A stretch of DNA of 55,416 bases from an uncultured Faecalicoccus sp. (GCF_944327125.1 NZ_CALVGO010000002.1:1-55416), one strand, 5' to 3'. Positions 33,601 to 42,361 are shown, numbered from the stretch's first letter. Numbers and translations are program-made. Notes: generated by a model not told the origin, from the letters alone.

Positions 33601-34554
33601 ATGTCATACAAAAATATTGATTTAAGTTCTAAAAATTATGAAGATGTTCAATTGTTTGCCGGGATCAATGATATCAATTTAGAAACCATAAAAAAGGAAT
33701 TCGGCTGTGATTTGATTCTTAGAGATCAGATTCTAAAATGTGACAGTGAATATTCTGAGGAAATTGAAGCGGCCGTGAAGGCAAGTTTTGATCTTATAAC
33801 TCTTCAAAAAAAGATTTCGGTTCAAGACATCCTATATTTATGCCAGCTGTCAAAGAATCACCGATTACAGGATTTTGATCTTAAACATCTTAAACCTTTG
33901 GGGAAAACAAGATCGGGCAAGATCATTTATCCTAAGACGCTTGGACAAGCTATATTATGTGATGCTTTTAAGAACAACGATATTATCTTTGCTTCTGGAG
34001 TGGCCGGAACAGGAAAAACATACCTGGCAGTTTGTTATGCCGTCTCCTGCTTGAAAGAAGATAAGGTGGAAAAGATCATATTGACACGTCCTGCTGTGGA
34101 GGCCGGTGAATCACTGGGCTTTTTGCCCGGCGACATGAAGGATAAGGTGGATCCTTATTTAAGACCTCTTTATGATGCTCTATACGATATGCTGGGTGTG
34201 GAAAATGTAGAACGACTGATTGAAAAACAGGTGATAGAGATTGCTCCTTTAGCGTTTATGCGTGGAAGAACTTTAAGCAATGCCATCGTGATTCTGGATG
34301 AAGCCCAGAATACGACAAAAGCACAGATGAAAATGTTTTTGACGCGCATGGGACAGAAGACAAAAATGATCATCAATGGTGATATTACGCAAATCGATTT
34401 GATTCGAAAAGAGGAATCGGGTTTGGTACAGGCCACCCGAATCTTAAAAGGAATCCATGGTATCGGCTTTGTTGAAATGAGTAAAGAAGATGTTGTACGA
34501 CATCCGCTGGTGCAAAAGATCATTGAGCGTTATGACACAATTGAAAATTCATAG
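33601..34554 (+). CDS. phoH: PhoH-family ATPase
   Basis: A 317-residue PhoH-like protein. Walker A is GVAGTGKT around residue 140, Walker B is VILDEAQN, and the conserved RGRTL and NGDITQIDL motifs follow. The N-terminal domain (about 100 residues) is typical of the longer PhoH group. In most Firmicutes it is followed by ybeY and era; here yebC comes next, so the usual cluster is broken. Thought to act in RNA metabolism or ribosome maturation; the exact reaction is unknown. RBS AGGAG. Confidence 0.92.
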   Translation: MSYKNIDLSSKNYEDVQLFAGINDINLETIKKEFGCDLILRDQILKCDSEYSEEIEAAVKASFDLITLQKKISVQDILYLCQLSKNHRLQDFDLKHLKPLGKTRSGKIIYPKTLGQAILCDAFKNNDIIFASGVAGTGKTYLAVCYAVSCLKEDKVEKIILTRPAVEAGESLGFLPGDMKDKVDPYLRPLYDALYDMLGVENVERLIEKQVIEIAPLAFMRGRTLSNAIVILDEAQNTTKAQMKMFLTRMGQKTKMIINGDITQIDLIRKEESGLVQATRILKGIHGIGFVEMSKEDVVRHPLVQKIIERYDTIENS

Positions 34555-34569
34555 GCTATACGTTATACT
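34541..34569 (+). promoter_or_regulatory. Promoter of yebC
   Basis: TTGAAA, 17-bp spacer, TATACT, located across the 3' end of phoH. The predicted leader to the yebC start is about 17 nt. Confidence 0.8.
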
Positions 34570-34592
34570 AGAAAGGTATTTGAGGTGAAAAC

Positions 34593-35318
34593 ATGGGAAG
34601 ACATTTTGAAGTACGTGCTGCAGCCATGCAGAAAACGGCCAATCAAAAAGCGAAAATCTATTCAAGATATTCAAAGGAAATTTTAGTAGCGGCAAAAAAC
34701 GGTGATCCAAATCCGGATATGAACCAGACGCTGAAAAAGGCAATTGAACGTGCCAAAGCCAACAATGTGCCGGCAGATGTTATCAAAAGGGCCATCGAGA
34801 AAGCCAAATCCAGTGCCGATGAAAATTATTCCAGTGCTCGTTATGAAGGCTTTGGATCGGGGGGAGGAAGCACGATCATCATCGACTGCTTAACGGACAA
34901 TCCCAATCGTACCATTGCCAATTTAAGAGCTTGTTTCAACAAGAGTCATGCAAAACTGGGCGTTGGCGGTTCGGTTAGCTTTGGTTATGAACATCTGGGT
35001 GTGATCGTTATCCAGTATGACGATGAAGAATCCATGATGGATGCCTTGATCAATAAGGATATCGATTTAAAAGAAATTGAAATCGAAGAAGGATATATGA
35101 CGATCACTGTAGATCCAACACAGCTGGATGATGCCAAAGAGGCCATTGAAGCCTTGATTCCAGATGTGAAGTTTGAAGTTTTAGAAAATAAAATGGTTCC
35201 AAATGAAACCGTGTCTTTACAGGGAGAAGATCTTGACCTGTTTAAACGATTGGTTACCCTGTTAGATGATGTAGACGATGTACAGAATGTATATCACAAT
35301 GTTGACAATTTAGATTAA
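34593..35318 (+). CDS. yebC: YebC/PmpR (TACO1) family protein
   Basis: A 241-residue YebC-family protein, starting MGRHFEVRAAAMQKT, with NPDMNQTLKKAIERAKANNVPADVIKRAIEKA and YEGFGSGGGSTIIIDCLTDNPNRT as family motifs. Older work called it a transcription regulator; related proteins act in translation of difficult peptide stretches. Here the N terminus reads GRHFEVRAAAM in place of the common GHSKWANI. GAGGTG RBS and own promoter. Confidence 0.93.
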   Translation: MGRHFEVRAAAMQKTANQKAKIYSRYSKEILVAAKNGDPNPDMNQTLKKAIERAKANNVPADVIKRAIEKAKSSADENYSSARYEGFGSGGGSTIIIDCLTDNPNRTIANLRACFNKSHAKLGVGGSVSFGYEHLGVIVIQYDDEESMMDALINKDIDLKEIEIEEGYMTITVDPTQLDDAKEAIEALIPDVKFEVLENKMVPNETVSLQGEDLDLFKRLVTLLDDVDDVQNVYHNVDNLD

Positions 35319-35320
35319 TT

Positions 35321-35522
35321 CTATGATAAAGAGAAATCTGTAAGACGAATCTAGAGAGAATCTGGCTGGTGAAAAGATTTGAAGAAATACAGATTGGACA
35401 CTTTGGAGAAGTCGATTGAAAAGATCGACCGTAAGTCGCGTTAAGACATAGAGAGCATACTGAATGTATGAAGTAAGGTGGTACCGCGTGCAAACGTCCT
35501 TATCCAGGGGCGTTTTTTTATT
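35321..35522 (+). promoter_or_regulatory. T-box riboswitch leader of hisS-aspS
   Basis: A tRNA-sensing T-box leader. The conserved T-box AAGGTGGTACCGCG lies at 35475-35488. The stem I distal elements AGAGAGAATCTGG and GGTGAAAAGATT are present around 35354-35379. A terminator stem AACGTCC/GGGGCGTT with a T run ends the leader (35492-35522). The specifier region reads GGACACTTTGGAG (35396-35408) and holds both GAC (Asp, followed by a purine) and CAC (His). Uncharged tRNA should stabilise the antiterminator and allow hisS-aspS transcription. Confidence 0.93.
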
Positions 35523-35539
35523 ATTTGAAAGGAGTATTT

Positions 35540-36829
35540 ATGGCATATCAAATTCCAAGAGGGACACAGGACCTGCTTCCCGAAAAAAGTTATCAATGGC
35601 AGGCATTGGAAAGAACATTACGAGAATTCTGTTACTTATACAACTACGATGAGATTCGGACACCTGTTTTTGAACATACCAATGTCTTTAAACGAGAAAA
35701 CGATTCCAGCGATATGGTCAACAAGGAAATGTATACATTTCAGCTGGAAAATTCTAAAACCTCGCTGACGATTCGACCGGAAGGAACGGCCGGTGTTGTT
35801 CGGTCCTTTGTCGAAAATAAGATGTATGCGAATCCGGATCTTCCTGTCAAGCTTTATTACATGGGACCGATGGCACGTCATGAAAGACCGCAAAAAGGAC
35901 GTCTTCGCATTTTTAATCAGTTTGGGATCGAATGTCTAGGGAATAAAAGTCCATTTACGGACGTTGAAACAATCGTCCTTGCGTTTTCTATTTTAAAGGC
36001 GTTAGGTTTAAATGATTTAAAAGTTTGTTTGAATACTTTAGGTGATGATGCATCACGGGCTGCCTATCGTCAGGCGCTTCAGACGTATTTTGAACCTTAT
36101 GTGGATACTTTATGTTCCGACTGCAAAAGACGTTATGCGCAAAATCCTTTACGGATTCTGGATTGTAAGGTGGATCATGACAAGGAATGCATGAAAAACG
36201 TTCCTAAGATGAAAGATTATCTAAACGATGAAAGCCGGGAATACTTTGAAACGGTTTGTCATCTCCTGGATGAATTAGAGATCCCTTATGCAGTCGATGA
36301 TCAGCTTGTTCGAGGACTGGATTACTATACACACACCGTTTTTGAAATTGTATCTATGAATCAGGAAATGGGTGCCCAATCCACGGTTCTTGCGGGCGGC
36401 CGTTATGACCACTTGATTCCGTATTTTGGCGGTCCGGAACAAATGAGCGGTATTGGATGGGCGCTTGGAATGGAACGCTTATTGATCGCCCTGGAAGCTG
36501 AGGGAATCACATTGGAAGAAAAGCCAGGTTTGGATGCTTATCTTATGTGTTTGGATGAAAGCGCCAGAATGTACGCGTTCAAGATTTTGACGCAGCTTAG
36601 AGCTTATGGCTATCGCTGTGATATGGACATGCTTCAAAGAAGTTTTAAAGCACAATTCAAAGCCGTTGATCGTAGTCATGCTAAATTTGCCTTGATCATC
36701 GGCGAAGATGAACGCAAGAATCATTTGATTACGATCAAAAACATCGAAAAGAAAACACAGGAATCTATTTCTCAGGATCAATTGATCGAATATCTGGATC
36801 ATTATTTTGTGGATGAGGATCATCATTAG
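35540..36829 (+). CDS. hisS: Histidyl-tRNA synthetase
   Basis: A 429-residue class II synthetase that charges tRNA-His. The start MAYQIPRGTQDLLPEKS is conserved; the ATG at 35540 lies 6 bases after AAAGGAG, and an in-frame TTG at 35525 in the leader is rejected. Class II motif 2 shows MARHERPQKGRLRIFNQFG, the histidine motif LVRGLDYYTHTVFEI, and motif 3 GIGWALGMERLLI. The C-terminal anticodon domain is complete. Controlled by the T-box upstream and 9 bp from aspS. Confidence 0.96.
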   Translation: MAYQIPRGTQDLLPEKSYQWQALERTLREFCYLYNYDEIRTPVFEHTNVFKRENDSSDMVNKEMYTFQLENSKTSLTIRPEGTAGVVRSFVENKMYANPDLPVKLYYMGPMARHERPQKGRLRIFNQFGIECLGNKSPFTDVETIVLAFSILKALGLNDLKVCLNTLGDDASRAAYRQALQTYFEPYVDTLCSDCKRRYAQNPLRILDCKVDHDKECMKNVPKMKDYLNDESREYFETVCHLLDELEIPYAVDDQLVRGLDYYTHTVFEIVSMNQEMGAQSTVLAGGRYDHLIPYFGGPEQMSGIGWALGMERLLIALEAEGITLEEKPGLDAYLMCLDESARMYAFKILTQLRAYGYRCDMDMLQRSFKAQFKAVDRSHAKFALIIGEDERKNHLITIKNIEKKTQESISQDQLIEYLDHYFVDEDHH

Positions 36830-36838
36830 GAGGATTTT

Positions 36839-38590
36839 ATGAAAAGAACACATAAAAACGGAGAATTACGCCTTAAAGATGTTGGAACCCATGTTGATTT
36901 GGTTGGATGGGTCAGTAAAAAGAGAAATTTTGGTCAGTTGAATTTTATTGATCTAAGAGATCGAAGCGGTATCTGTCAGCTCTTGTTTGATGAAAAATTC
37001 AGCGAAGACCTTAAAAATGTACGGAATGAGTATGTTTTGCATGTTTCAGGAACCGTTGTTGAAAGAAAAGACAAGAATCCGGATCTTCCAACGGGAGATA
37101 TCGAGATCCAGGTGGATGGGTTTGAAATTGTCAATGAGGCCAAAACCACACCATTGATCATTGCCGATGAAACCGATGCCCTGGAGGATACGCGTCTTGA
37201 ATATCGATATTTGGATCTAAGAAGACCCGTTATGCAGAAAAAATTGATCATGCGTCACCAGATTACTCGCAGTATGCGTGAATATTTGGATCAACATGAC
37301 TTTATCGAGATCGAAACGCCCATGTTAGGGAAAAGTACACCCGAAGGAGCGCGTGACTACTTAGTTCCATCCCGTGTGCATCCGGGAAGTTTCTATGCGC
37401 TGCCGCAGTCTCCTCAGCTTTATAAACAGCTGTTGATGATTTCCGGCTTTGAAAGATATTATCAGTTTGCCCGCTGTTTCCGTGACGAGGATCTAAGAGC
37501 CGATCGCCAGACCGATTTTACACAGGTAGATATTGAAACCAGCTTTTTATCTGAAAATGAGATCCTTACGATGATGGAAGAAATGATGAAGAAACTGATG
37601 AAGGAAGTCAAAAATATTGATATCGAAACTCCTTTCTTGCGCCTGACATATAAAGAAGCCATGAATCGTTACGGAAGCGATAAACCAGACAACCGTTTTG
37701 GAATGGAGCTTCAGGAGATCACGGATCTTTTTACGAATACTGAATTTGGTGTCTTCAAATCTATTGTTGAGGCAAAAGGAAGCATCAAGGCAATCGTCGT
37801 TCATGACTTTAGTCATATTACACGTAAACAGATCGATAACTTCACGCATCTGGCCAAAAAGAATGGGGCCAAAGGGCTTGTTGTGCTCAAAGCTTTAGAC
37901 AACGATTTATCCGGATCGGCCCGTAAGTTCTTATCCGATGAAGAAGTACAAAACTTATACCAGCGTTTGAGTCTAAAGGAAAATGACTGTGTATTTATCG
38001 TGAGTGATACATGGAGTCGAACTTGTACCGTTTTAGGCGCATTAAGAAACGAGATTGGAAATCAACTGGGATTCAAGAAAAAAGATGAATTCTCTTTCTT
38101 ATGGGTCACAGAATTTCCAATGTTTGAATATTCGGAAGAGCTGGGTCGTTATCAGGCAAGCCATCATCCGTTTACACAGCCAATGGAAGAAGATATCCCA
38201 TTGTTGGACAGCGATGTTGAAGCGGTACGTGCCAATGCCTATGACATTATTTTAAATGGTTATGAATTAGGCGGAGGAAGTTTGCGTATCTATGATAACA
38301 AACTGCAGGAGAAGATTTTTGAACTTTTGGGATTTACAGATCAGCAAATCAAAGATAAGTTTGGATTCTTTATTGATGCCTTCCAGTATGGTACTCCTCC
38401 GCATGGAGGCCTCGCATTTGGTTTAGATCGTATTGCGATGATCTTGTCCGAAAGTGATTCCATTCGTGATGTGATTGCTTTCCCTAAAAATGCGAATGCG
38501 AAATGCCCAATGTCTAAGGCACCTACTCCAGTCGATCCAGCGCAGTTAGAAGAACTTCATATCCAGATCACAGAAAAAGAAGAGGCATAA
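36839..38590 (+). CDS. aspS: Aspartyl-tRNA synthetase
   Basis: A 583-residue bacterial-type AspRS with an N-terminal OB-fold anticodon domain (VDLVGWVSKKRNFGQLNFIDLRDRSG), an inserted GAD domain (about 270-410), and class II motifs such as LPQSPQLYKQLLMISGFERYYQFARCFRDED and GLAFGLDRIAMIL. AGGAGG site. Co-transcribed with hisS, as in many Firmicutes. Whether it also charges tRNA-Asn cannot be told by eye. Confidence 0.96.
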   Translation: MKRTHKNGELRLKDVGTHVDLVGWVSKKRNFGQLNFIDLRDRSGICQLLFDEKFSEDLKNVRNEYVLHVSGTVVERKDKNPDLPTGDIEIQVDGFEIVNEAKTTPLIIADETDALEDTRLEYRYLDLRRPVMQKKLIMRHQITRSMREYLDQHDFIEIETPMLGKSTPEGARDYLVPSRVHPGSFYALPQSPQLYKQLLMISGFERYYQFARCFRDEDLRADRQTDFTQVDIETSFLSENEILTMMEEMMKKLMKEVKNIDIETPFLRLTYKEAMNRYGSDKPDNRFGMELQEITDLFTNTEFGVFKSIVEAKGSIKAIVVHDFSHITRKQIDNFTHLAKKNGAKGLVVLKALDNDLSGSARKFLSDEEVQNLYQRLSLKENDCVFIVSDTWSRTCTVLGALRNEIGNQLGFKKKDEFSFLWVTEFPMFEYSEELGRYQASHHPFTQPMEEDIPLLDSDVEAVRANAYDIILNGYELGGGSLRIYDNKLQEKIFELLGFTDQQIKDKFGFFIDAFQYGTPPHGGLAFGLDRIAMILSESDSIRDVIAFPKNANAKCPMSKAPTPVDPAQLEELHIQITEKEEA

Positions 38591-38592
38591 AA

Positions 38593-38641
38593 TAAAAGGT
38601 GAATCTCTAATTTTAACAAATTATGAGATTTACCTTTTTGC
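38593..38641 (+). terminator. Terminator of hisS-aspS
   Basis: A long stem with arms AAAAGGTGAATCTC and GAGATTTACCTTTT, extended at the loop by TAATTT/AAATTA, ends in five T. Confidence 0.85.
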
Positions 38642-38768
38642 GTATTCCGTTAACTGAAGTCTACTCGGAGTGAATATGCGTATTACTTAATCATAATGAA
38701 TATGCAGTTCGTCCACCTCAAAAATAGGATATATATCAAACCAGCTTTTCCATTTATCATCGATAGAC
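38642..38768. other. Intergenic stretch without a recognised gene
   Basis: Between the aspS terminator and the ncRNA promoter I see no plus-strand gene. It contains two direct copies of GAATATGC 30 bp apart. On the reverse strand an ATG-started 42-codon reading frame (38687-38815) crosses the whole stretch and the ncRNA promoter. It has no clear ribosome binding site and is treated as unproven. Confidence 0.5.
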
Positions 38769-38797
38769 TTGCTTTCTAAGATAAAGTCGGCTATGAT
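38769..38797 (+). promoter_or_regulatory. Promoter of the structured RNA
   Basis: TTGCTT, 17-bp spacer, TATGAT. The predicted start near 38804 falls exactly at the base of the RNA's closing stem. Confidence 0.8.
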
Positions 38798-38803
38798 GAA
38801 ATT

Positions 38804-38960
38804 ACCCAAGGACATAACATTTTTCCTACGCTTAGAGATAAGGGAAACCGGATGTTGTTATTTTGTGTTGAAGACCCGCTGCGAGTGGGGATCCTAAGAC
38901 TTAACACAGGTTACCCACCTGTACATACAGGGAAAGATCTCCGTTCCTTGGGACTTTTTT
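38804..38960 (+). ncRNA. ssrS: Structured small RNA, probable 6S RNA
   Basis: About 157 nt with its own promoter and a T-run end. CCCAAGGA at the 5' end pairs with TCCTTGGG at the 3' end to make a closing stem. Inside are a CTTA-GAGA-TAAG tetraloop hairpin, a GTGTT/AACAC stem capped by CCCGCT/AGTGGG, and an ACAGG/CCTGT hairpin. Closing stem, size, strong promoter and position downstream of aspS (the place I recall for 6S-1 RNA in Bacillus) favour 6S RNA, which binds the RNA polymerase holoenzyme. Signature motifs of SRP RNA, RNase P RNA and tmRNA are absent. A cis-acting leader for the downstream genes is the main alternative. Confidence 0.62.
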
Positions 38961-39035
38961 ATAACTGATTTTAGTATCGACATAAATAATGTCACTTTCA
39001 TATTTATATTGTATGTAGATTAAGGAAGTGATACG

Positions 39036-39197
39036 ATGTCAGATATCTTAAATTGTATGCAAAATGATCCATATTTTTGTTTAATGGCGACCCTGCAGAT
39101 TTTATCCTGGATTGGATTTGTATCCGTTACGCTGGGCGCTTTCTATCATTGTTTATTTGAGGGTGTTCATCATGTCAAAAAAAGAAGAGTTTATTGA
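39036..39197 (+). CDS. Small single-helix membrane protein upstream of the HD gene
   Basis: A 53-codon ORF starting at ATG 39036 behind a good AAGGAAGTG site. The product has an acidic Cys-containing N terminus (MSDILNCMQNDPY), one hydrophobic helix (about residues 15-41) and a basic C-terminal tail ending KKRRVY. It overlaps the start of the HD-domain gene by 26 bp in another frame, so the two are probably translationally coupled. I do not recognise a family. A membrane anchor or partner for the HD protein is possible but unsupported. Confidence 0.55.
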   Translation: MSDILNCMQNDPYFCLMATLQILSWIGFVSVTLGAFYHCLFEGVHHVKKRRVY

Positions 39198-39753
39198 AAT
39201 TTATAAAAAGTATATTCATCGCGATGGTGCAAAAGAATTTCTGGATTACTTAACCGGTAAAAATTCTGATTTTTTTACCGCTCCGGCCAGCACGCGGTTT
39301 CACGGCAATTATTCTGGAGGCCTGGTCGATCACAGCATCCATGTTTTTTACTGTCTAAAGGATTATCTGCAAAGAACACGCGTGAAAGATATTTATGGGA
39401 TGGATTATTCCGATGAATCGATTGCGATCGTAGCATTGCTTCACGATGTATGTAAAATCAATGTCTATAAAGAGAGTTTCCGGAATAAAAAAGTGAATGG
39501 TGAATGGGTACAAGTTCCATTTTATGAATTTGAAGATAAGATGCCATATGGCCATGGGGAAAAGAGTGTCTATATGATCACACCTTTTATGAAACTTAGC
39601 CGGGAAGAAGCTTTTGCGATTCGTTACCATATGGGATTTTCTAATGAGGATTCGCCTAAAAACGTAGGATACACTTTCGAGCATTTTCCACTGGCATTCG
39701 CATTAAGTACAGCCGATATGGAAGCTACTTATTTCTGTGATGAACAAAAGTAG
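39172..39753 (+). CDS. HD-domain protein (putative phosphohydrolase)
   Basis: A 193-residue protein with an HD-type metal site: His residues in FHGNYSGGLVDHSIHV, the HD pair in ALLHDVCKINVY, and later His residues in MPYGHGEKSV and YHMGF. The chosen ATG at 39172 has GAGGGTG upstream; the longer frame from 39112 runs through the small membrane ORF without a good site. HD proteins hydrolyse phosphate esters such as nucleotides, but the substrate is unknown. Ends at a terminator shared with ttcA. Confidence 0.85.
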   Translation: MSKKEEFIEIYKKYIHRDGAKEFLDYLTGKNSDFFTAPASTRFHGNYSGGLVDHSIHVFYCLKDYLQRTRVKDIYGMDYSDESIAIVALLHDVCKINVYKESFRNKKVNGEWVQVPFYEFEDKMPYGHGEKSVYMITPFMKLSREEAFAIRYHMGFSNEDSPKNVGYTFEHFPLAFALSTADMEATYFCDEQK

Positions 39754-39782
39754 GCCCTGAATTTATTCAGAGCCTTTTTCTT
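39752..39782 (+). terminator. Terminator of the HD-domain gene
   Basis: AGGCCCTGAAT and ATTCAGAGCCT arms (one mismatch) are followed by five T. The convergent ttcA gene ends inside the stem. Confidence 0.8.
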
Positions 39783-40503
39783 TTGTCCATAAGGCGATTT
39801 GTTCCTGATTGGACAAAGATTTTAAAAAGTTTTCCTGTGCCTGCGGGTAATGAGAGTAGAACTTATGGAGCAATTCCTTGATGTCTTGCCGCTGTGTGTG
39901 ACCGTCATTGGGACAAACTCTTTTTACTGAAGGAATCGCATTGTTGATGCATACCTGCTCAATGGTTTCCTCCTTTAAATAGACCATCGGCCGAATCATG
40001 TACATATCCATTCGGGACATATATTGTTTGGGCATAAAGGTAGCAATCTTAGAACCATGGACCATATTCAAGACAAGTGTTTCGATCGCATCATCTCCAT
40101 GATGTCCTAAAGCGATTTTATTGCATCCTAAAACTTTGGCCTTTTCAAATAAAACTCCTTTTTTTAAGGTGGAGCATAAAGAGCACTGAATCTCACCTTT
40201 TGTGTTCCGATTCTTTTTCAATATTTCGAAAATCTGTGTTTTTTCAATATAAAGGTTTAGATTGTGTTCTTTGGCAAAATCAATCATTTTCTCATGTTCA
40301 AATTCATCGAAGCCAACATCGACATGGATGCCGCATAGCTCAAAGGAATGAGGCGCAAATTTCTGATAGATCGATAATGCCAGAAACAGCAGCATACTGT
40401 CTTTTCCACCGCTTAAGGCAACACAGATCTTATCGTTGTCATCAATTAGCTGAAAGTCATGATCGGCTTTTCGTATCTCTCTTAATATAGACTGAATTTT
40501 CAT
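39763..40503 (-). CDS. ttcA: tRNA 2-thiocytidine biosynthesis protein (TtcA family)
   Basis: A 246-residue PP-loop ATPase that thiolates C32 of some tRNAs. The PP-loop is VALSGGKDSMLL near residue 30. Iron-sulfur ligand cysteines are in IQCSLCSTLKKG and VKRVCPNDGHT, matching the TtcA pattern of CxxC plus a distant Cys. GHHGDDAIETLVLNM is a further family motif. AGGAG precedes the start. It is shorter than the enterobacterial enzyme (about 310). Divergent from truB with overlapping promoters, so two tRNA-modification genes share one control region. Confidence 0.88.
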   Translation of the reverse strand: MKIQSILREIRKADHDFQLIDDNDKICVALSGGKDSMLLFLALSIYQKFAPHSFELCGIHVDVGFDEFEHEKMIDFAKEHNLNLYIEKTQIFEILKKNRNTKGEIQCSLCSTLKKGVLFEKAKVLGCNKIALGHHGDDAIETLVLNMVHGSKIATFMPKQYMSRMDMYMIRPMVYLKEETIEQVCINNAIPSVKRVCPNDGHTQRQDIKELLHKFYSHYPQAQENFLKSLSNQEQIALWTKEKGSE

Positions 40504-40524
40504 TGATTTTCTCCTGACCTAGCT

Positions 40525-40565
40525 ATTATATATCAGTTGCACGCATTTTTAAAACAAAGTACAAT
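40525..40565. promoter_or_regulatory. Overlapping divergent promoters of ttcA and truB
   Basis: Plus strand: TTGCAC (40537-40542), 17-bp spacer and TACAAT (40560-40565) drive truB. Minus strand: TATAAT (40525-40530) with TTTAAA at 17 bp drives ttcA. The two elements interleave, so polymerases compete. Confidence 0.75.
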
Positions 40566-40580
40566 AAGACCGGTGATAAA

Positions 40581-41411
40581 ATGGATGGAATCTTGTTGGT
40601 AAACAAGCCGGCTCAAATGACAAGTCATGATGTTGTCAATCGTTTAAGAAGAATTCTACACATCAAGAAAATCGGTCACACAGGAACATTGGATCCCCAG
40701 GCAACCGGTTTAATGATCGTACTGGTGGGAAAAGCTTGTAAAGTGCTTCAGTTTTTAAAAGACACCGATAAGACTTATATTGCTACGATCCAATTGGGAA
40801 CGGATACAGATACCATGGATGTTTTTGGGAATACCTTAAACGAAAAGGAGATTCGAACTGACTTTGATTTTCAAAGTGTACTTGATACATTTATGGGCAA
40901 GCAAACACAGCTTGTTCCTATGACCAGTGCAAAAAAGATCCATGGCAAAAAATTGATAGACTATCAGCGCCAAAATCTCAAGATTGAACCGATATATCAG
41001 GACGTTGAGATCTATTCAATCAAAGCTGTTGACTTACAGCAGCTTTCTTTTGAAGTTCATTGTTCCAGTGGAACCTATGTTCGCAGCATTTGTCAGGAAT
41101 TTGCTCATAAAACGGGAAATCTAGGCTGTATGAAATCGTTGGTTCGAACAAAAATCGGTCGCTTTTCTCTGGATCAGGCACAAACTCTTGAAGATATTGA
41201 AAAAGAACCAAAATTTTACCCGGTTCAGCTGCTTCTGGATCATCTTCCTATCGTGGAAATTGAAGATCCAACTCCCGTGTATCAGGGAAAAAAGTTATAT
41301 TTTACGAATCATAATGAGAAACAAATCGTGGTTAGTTTAAAAGGGGAACCTATCGCGGTCTATGAAAATATTGAAAAGGATCTTTATGCATCCAAAAGGG
41401 GGCTATGGTAA
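40581..41411 (+). CDS. truB: tRNA pseudouridine(55) synthase
   Basis: A 276-residue enzyme making pseudouridine 55 in the T-loop of tRNAs. MDGILLVNKPAQMTSHDVV is the conserved start and IGHTGTLDPQATGLMIVLVGKACK contains the catalytic Asp. The second half has SGTYVRSICQEFAHKTG. The predicted transcript begins about 9 nt upstream with a GGTGA sequence that doubles as ribosome binding site. First of truB-ribF-GNAT; in many Firmicutes truB and ribF are likewise adjacent. Confidence 0.95.
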   Translation: MDGILLVNKPAQMTSHDVVNRLRRILHIKKIGHTGTLDPQATGLMIVLVGKACKVLQFLKDTDKTYIATIQLGTDTDTMDVFGNTLNEKEIRTDFDFQSVLDTFMGKQTQLVPMTSAKKIHGKKLIDYQRQNLKIEPIYQDVEIYSIKAVDLQQLSFEVHCSSGTYVRSICQEFAHKTGNLGCMKSLVRTKIGRFSLDQAQTLEDIEKEPKFYPVQLLLDHLPIVEIEDPTPVYQGKKLYFTNHNEKQIVVSLKGEPIAVYENIEKDLYASKRGLW

Positions 41412-42361
41412 TGGAATGTTATTTTATTGATTTAGAACATATTCCTAATTTACCTTCGACGGTATCCTGCATTGGTTTTTTTGATGGATTCCATAAAGGT
41501 CATCAGGCCCTGTTAAAAGAAACTTTAAGGATCGCAAATCAAAAAGGACTTCCTTCTGCACTGATCACTTTTGATCCAGATCCATGGACCTTGTTTCATC
41601 CTGAAAGAAAAATTGAACATATCACTCCAATGGAAGATAAAAAACAAATGGCTGCTTGTTTTGGGATCGAATATTTTTATATTCTTCATTTTTCCAGAGA
41701 ACTGGCTTCTTTAAATTGTTCTGATTTTCATCAGTTATTAAAATCAATAAACATTAAGGCTTTGATTTGTGGCTTTGACTTTCATTACGCTTCCAAAAAC
41801 TCTGGAAATATTTATACTTTAAAAGATCAGAATGATTTTGATGTTCATGTTGTCCAGGCGGTTGAAGATAAGAACGGAAAAATTTCGAGCACACGGATCG
41901 AATCCTATATTCAAAACGGACTTGTCTACAATGCGAATCAGCTGTTAGGTTATGCCTATTCTTTACAGGGAATCGTTGAACATGGTTTCCATAGAGGGAC
42001 CAGTCTTCTTCAGGTTCCTACAGCCAATCTTAGATTATCCAGAGAGTATATCGTCCCTCAAAGCGGAGTATATGTTGGAGCGGTACGTGTCAACGGCCGA
42101 ATCTATAAGGCTATGATCAACGTTGGGAAAAACCCGACGTTTAATAATCAAAAAGAAACGATCGAAGCGCATTTACTTGATTTTAAAGCTGATCTCTATG
42201 GAAAAGAACTCAGAATCTATTTTTATGACAAGATTCGTGAAGAAATGAAATTTAATGGAATCGATGAATTGAAAACACAGCTTCAAAAAGACCTGGCAAA
42301 GACAAGATCTTATCCATTAGATCTAAGGTATTTATATCCGCAAGGGAATGATCCAAAATGA
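41411..42361 (+). CDS. ribF: Bifunctional riboflavin kinase/FAD synthetase
   Basis: A 316-residue enzyme that makes FMN and FAD from riboflavin. The N-terminal nucleotidyltransferase domain has GFFDGFHKGHQALL (the HxGH-type motif) and ISSTRIESYIQNG; the C-terminal kinase domain has GTSLLQVPTANL and the PTFNNQKETIEAHLLDF stretch. The ATG at 41411, in a TAATG overlap with truB and 8 bases from AAGGGGG, is preferred over one at 41405. Supplies FAD for flavoproteins such as Bcd and EtfAB. Confidence 0.94.
   Translation: MECYFIDLEHIPNLPSTVSCIGFFDGFHKGHQALLKETLRIANQKGLPSALITFDPDPWTLFHPERKIEHITPMEDKKQMAACFGIEYFYILHFSRELASLNCSDFHQLLKSINIKALICGFDFHYASKNSGNIYTLKDQNDFDVHVVQAVEDKNGKISSTRIESYIQNGLVYNANQLLGYAYSLQGIVEHGFHRGTSLLQVPTANLRLSREYIVPQSGVYVGAVRVNGRIYKAMINVGKNPTFNNQKETIEAHLLDFKADLYGKELRIYFYDKIREEMKFNGIDELKTQLQKDLAKTRSYPLDLRYLYPQGNDPK

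Noticed and set aside
38804-38960. SRP RNA, RNase P RNA or tmRNA
   Set aside because: The GGAAGCAGCC-type SRP loop, the RNase P core GAGGAAAGUC and a tmRNA tag reading frame are all missing, and the size fits none.
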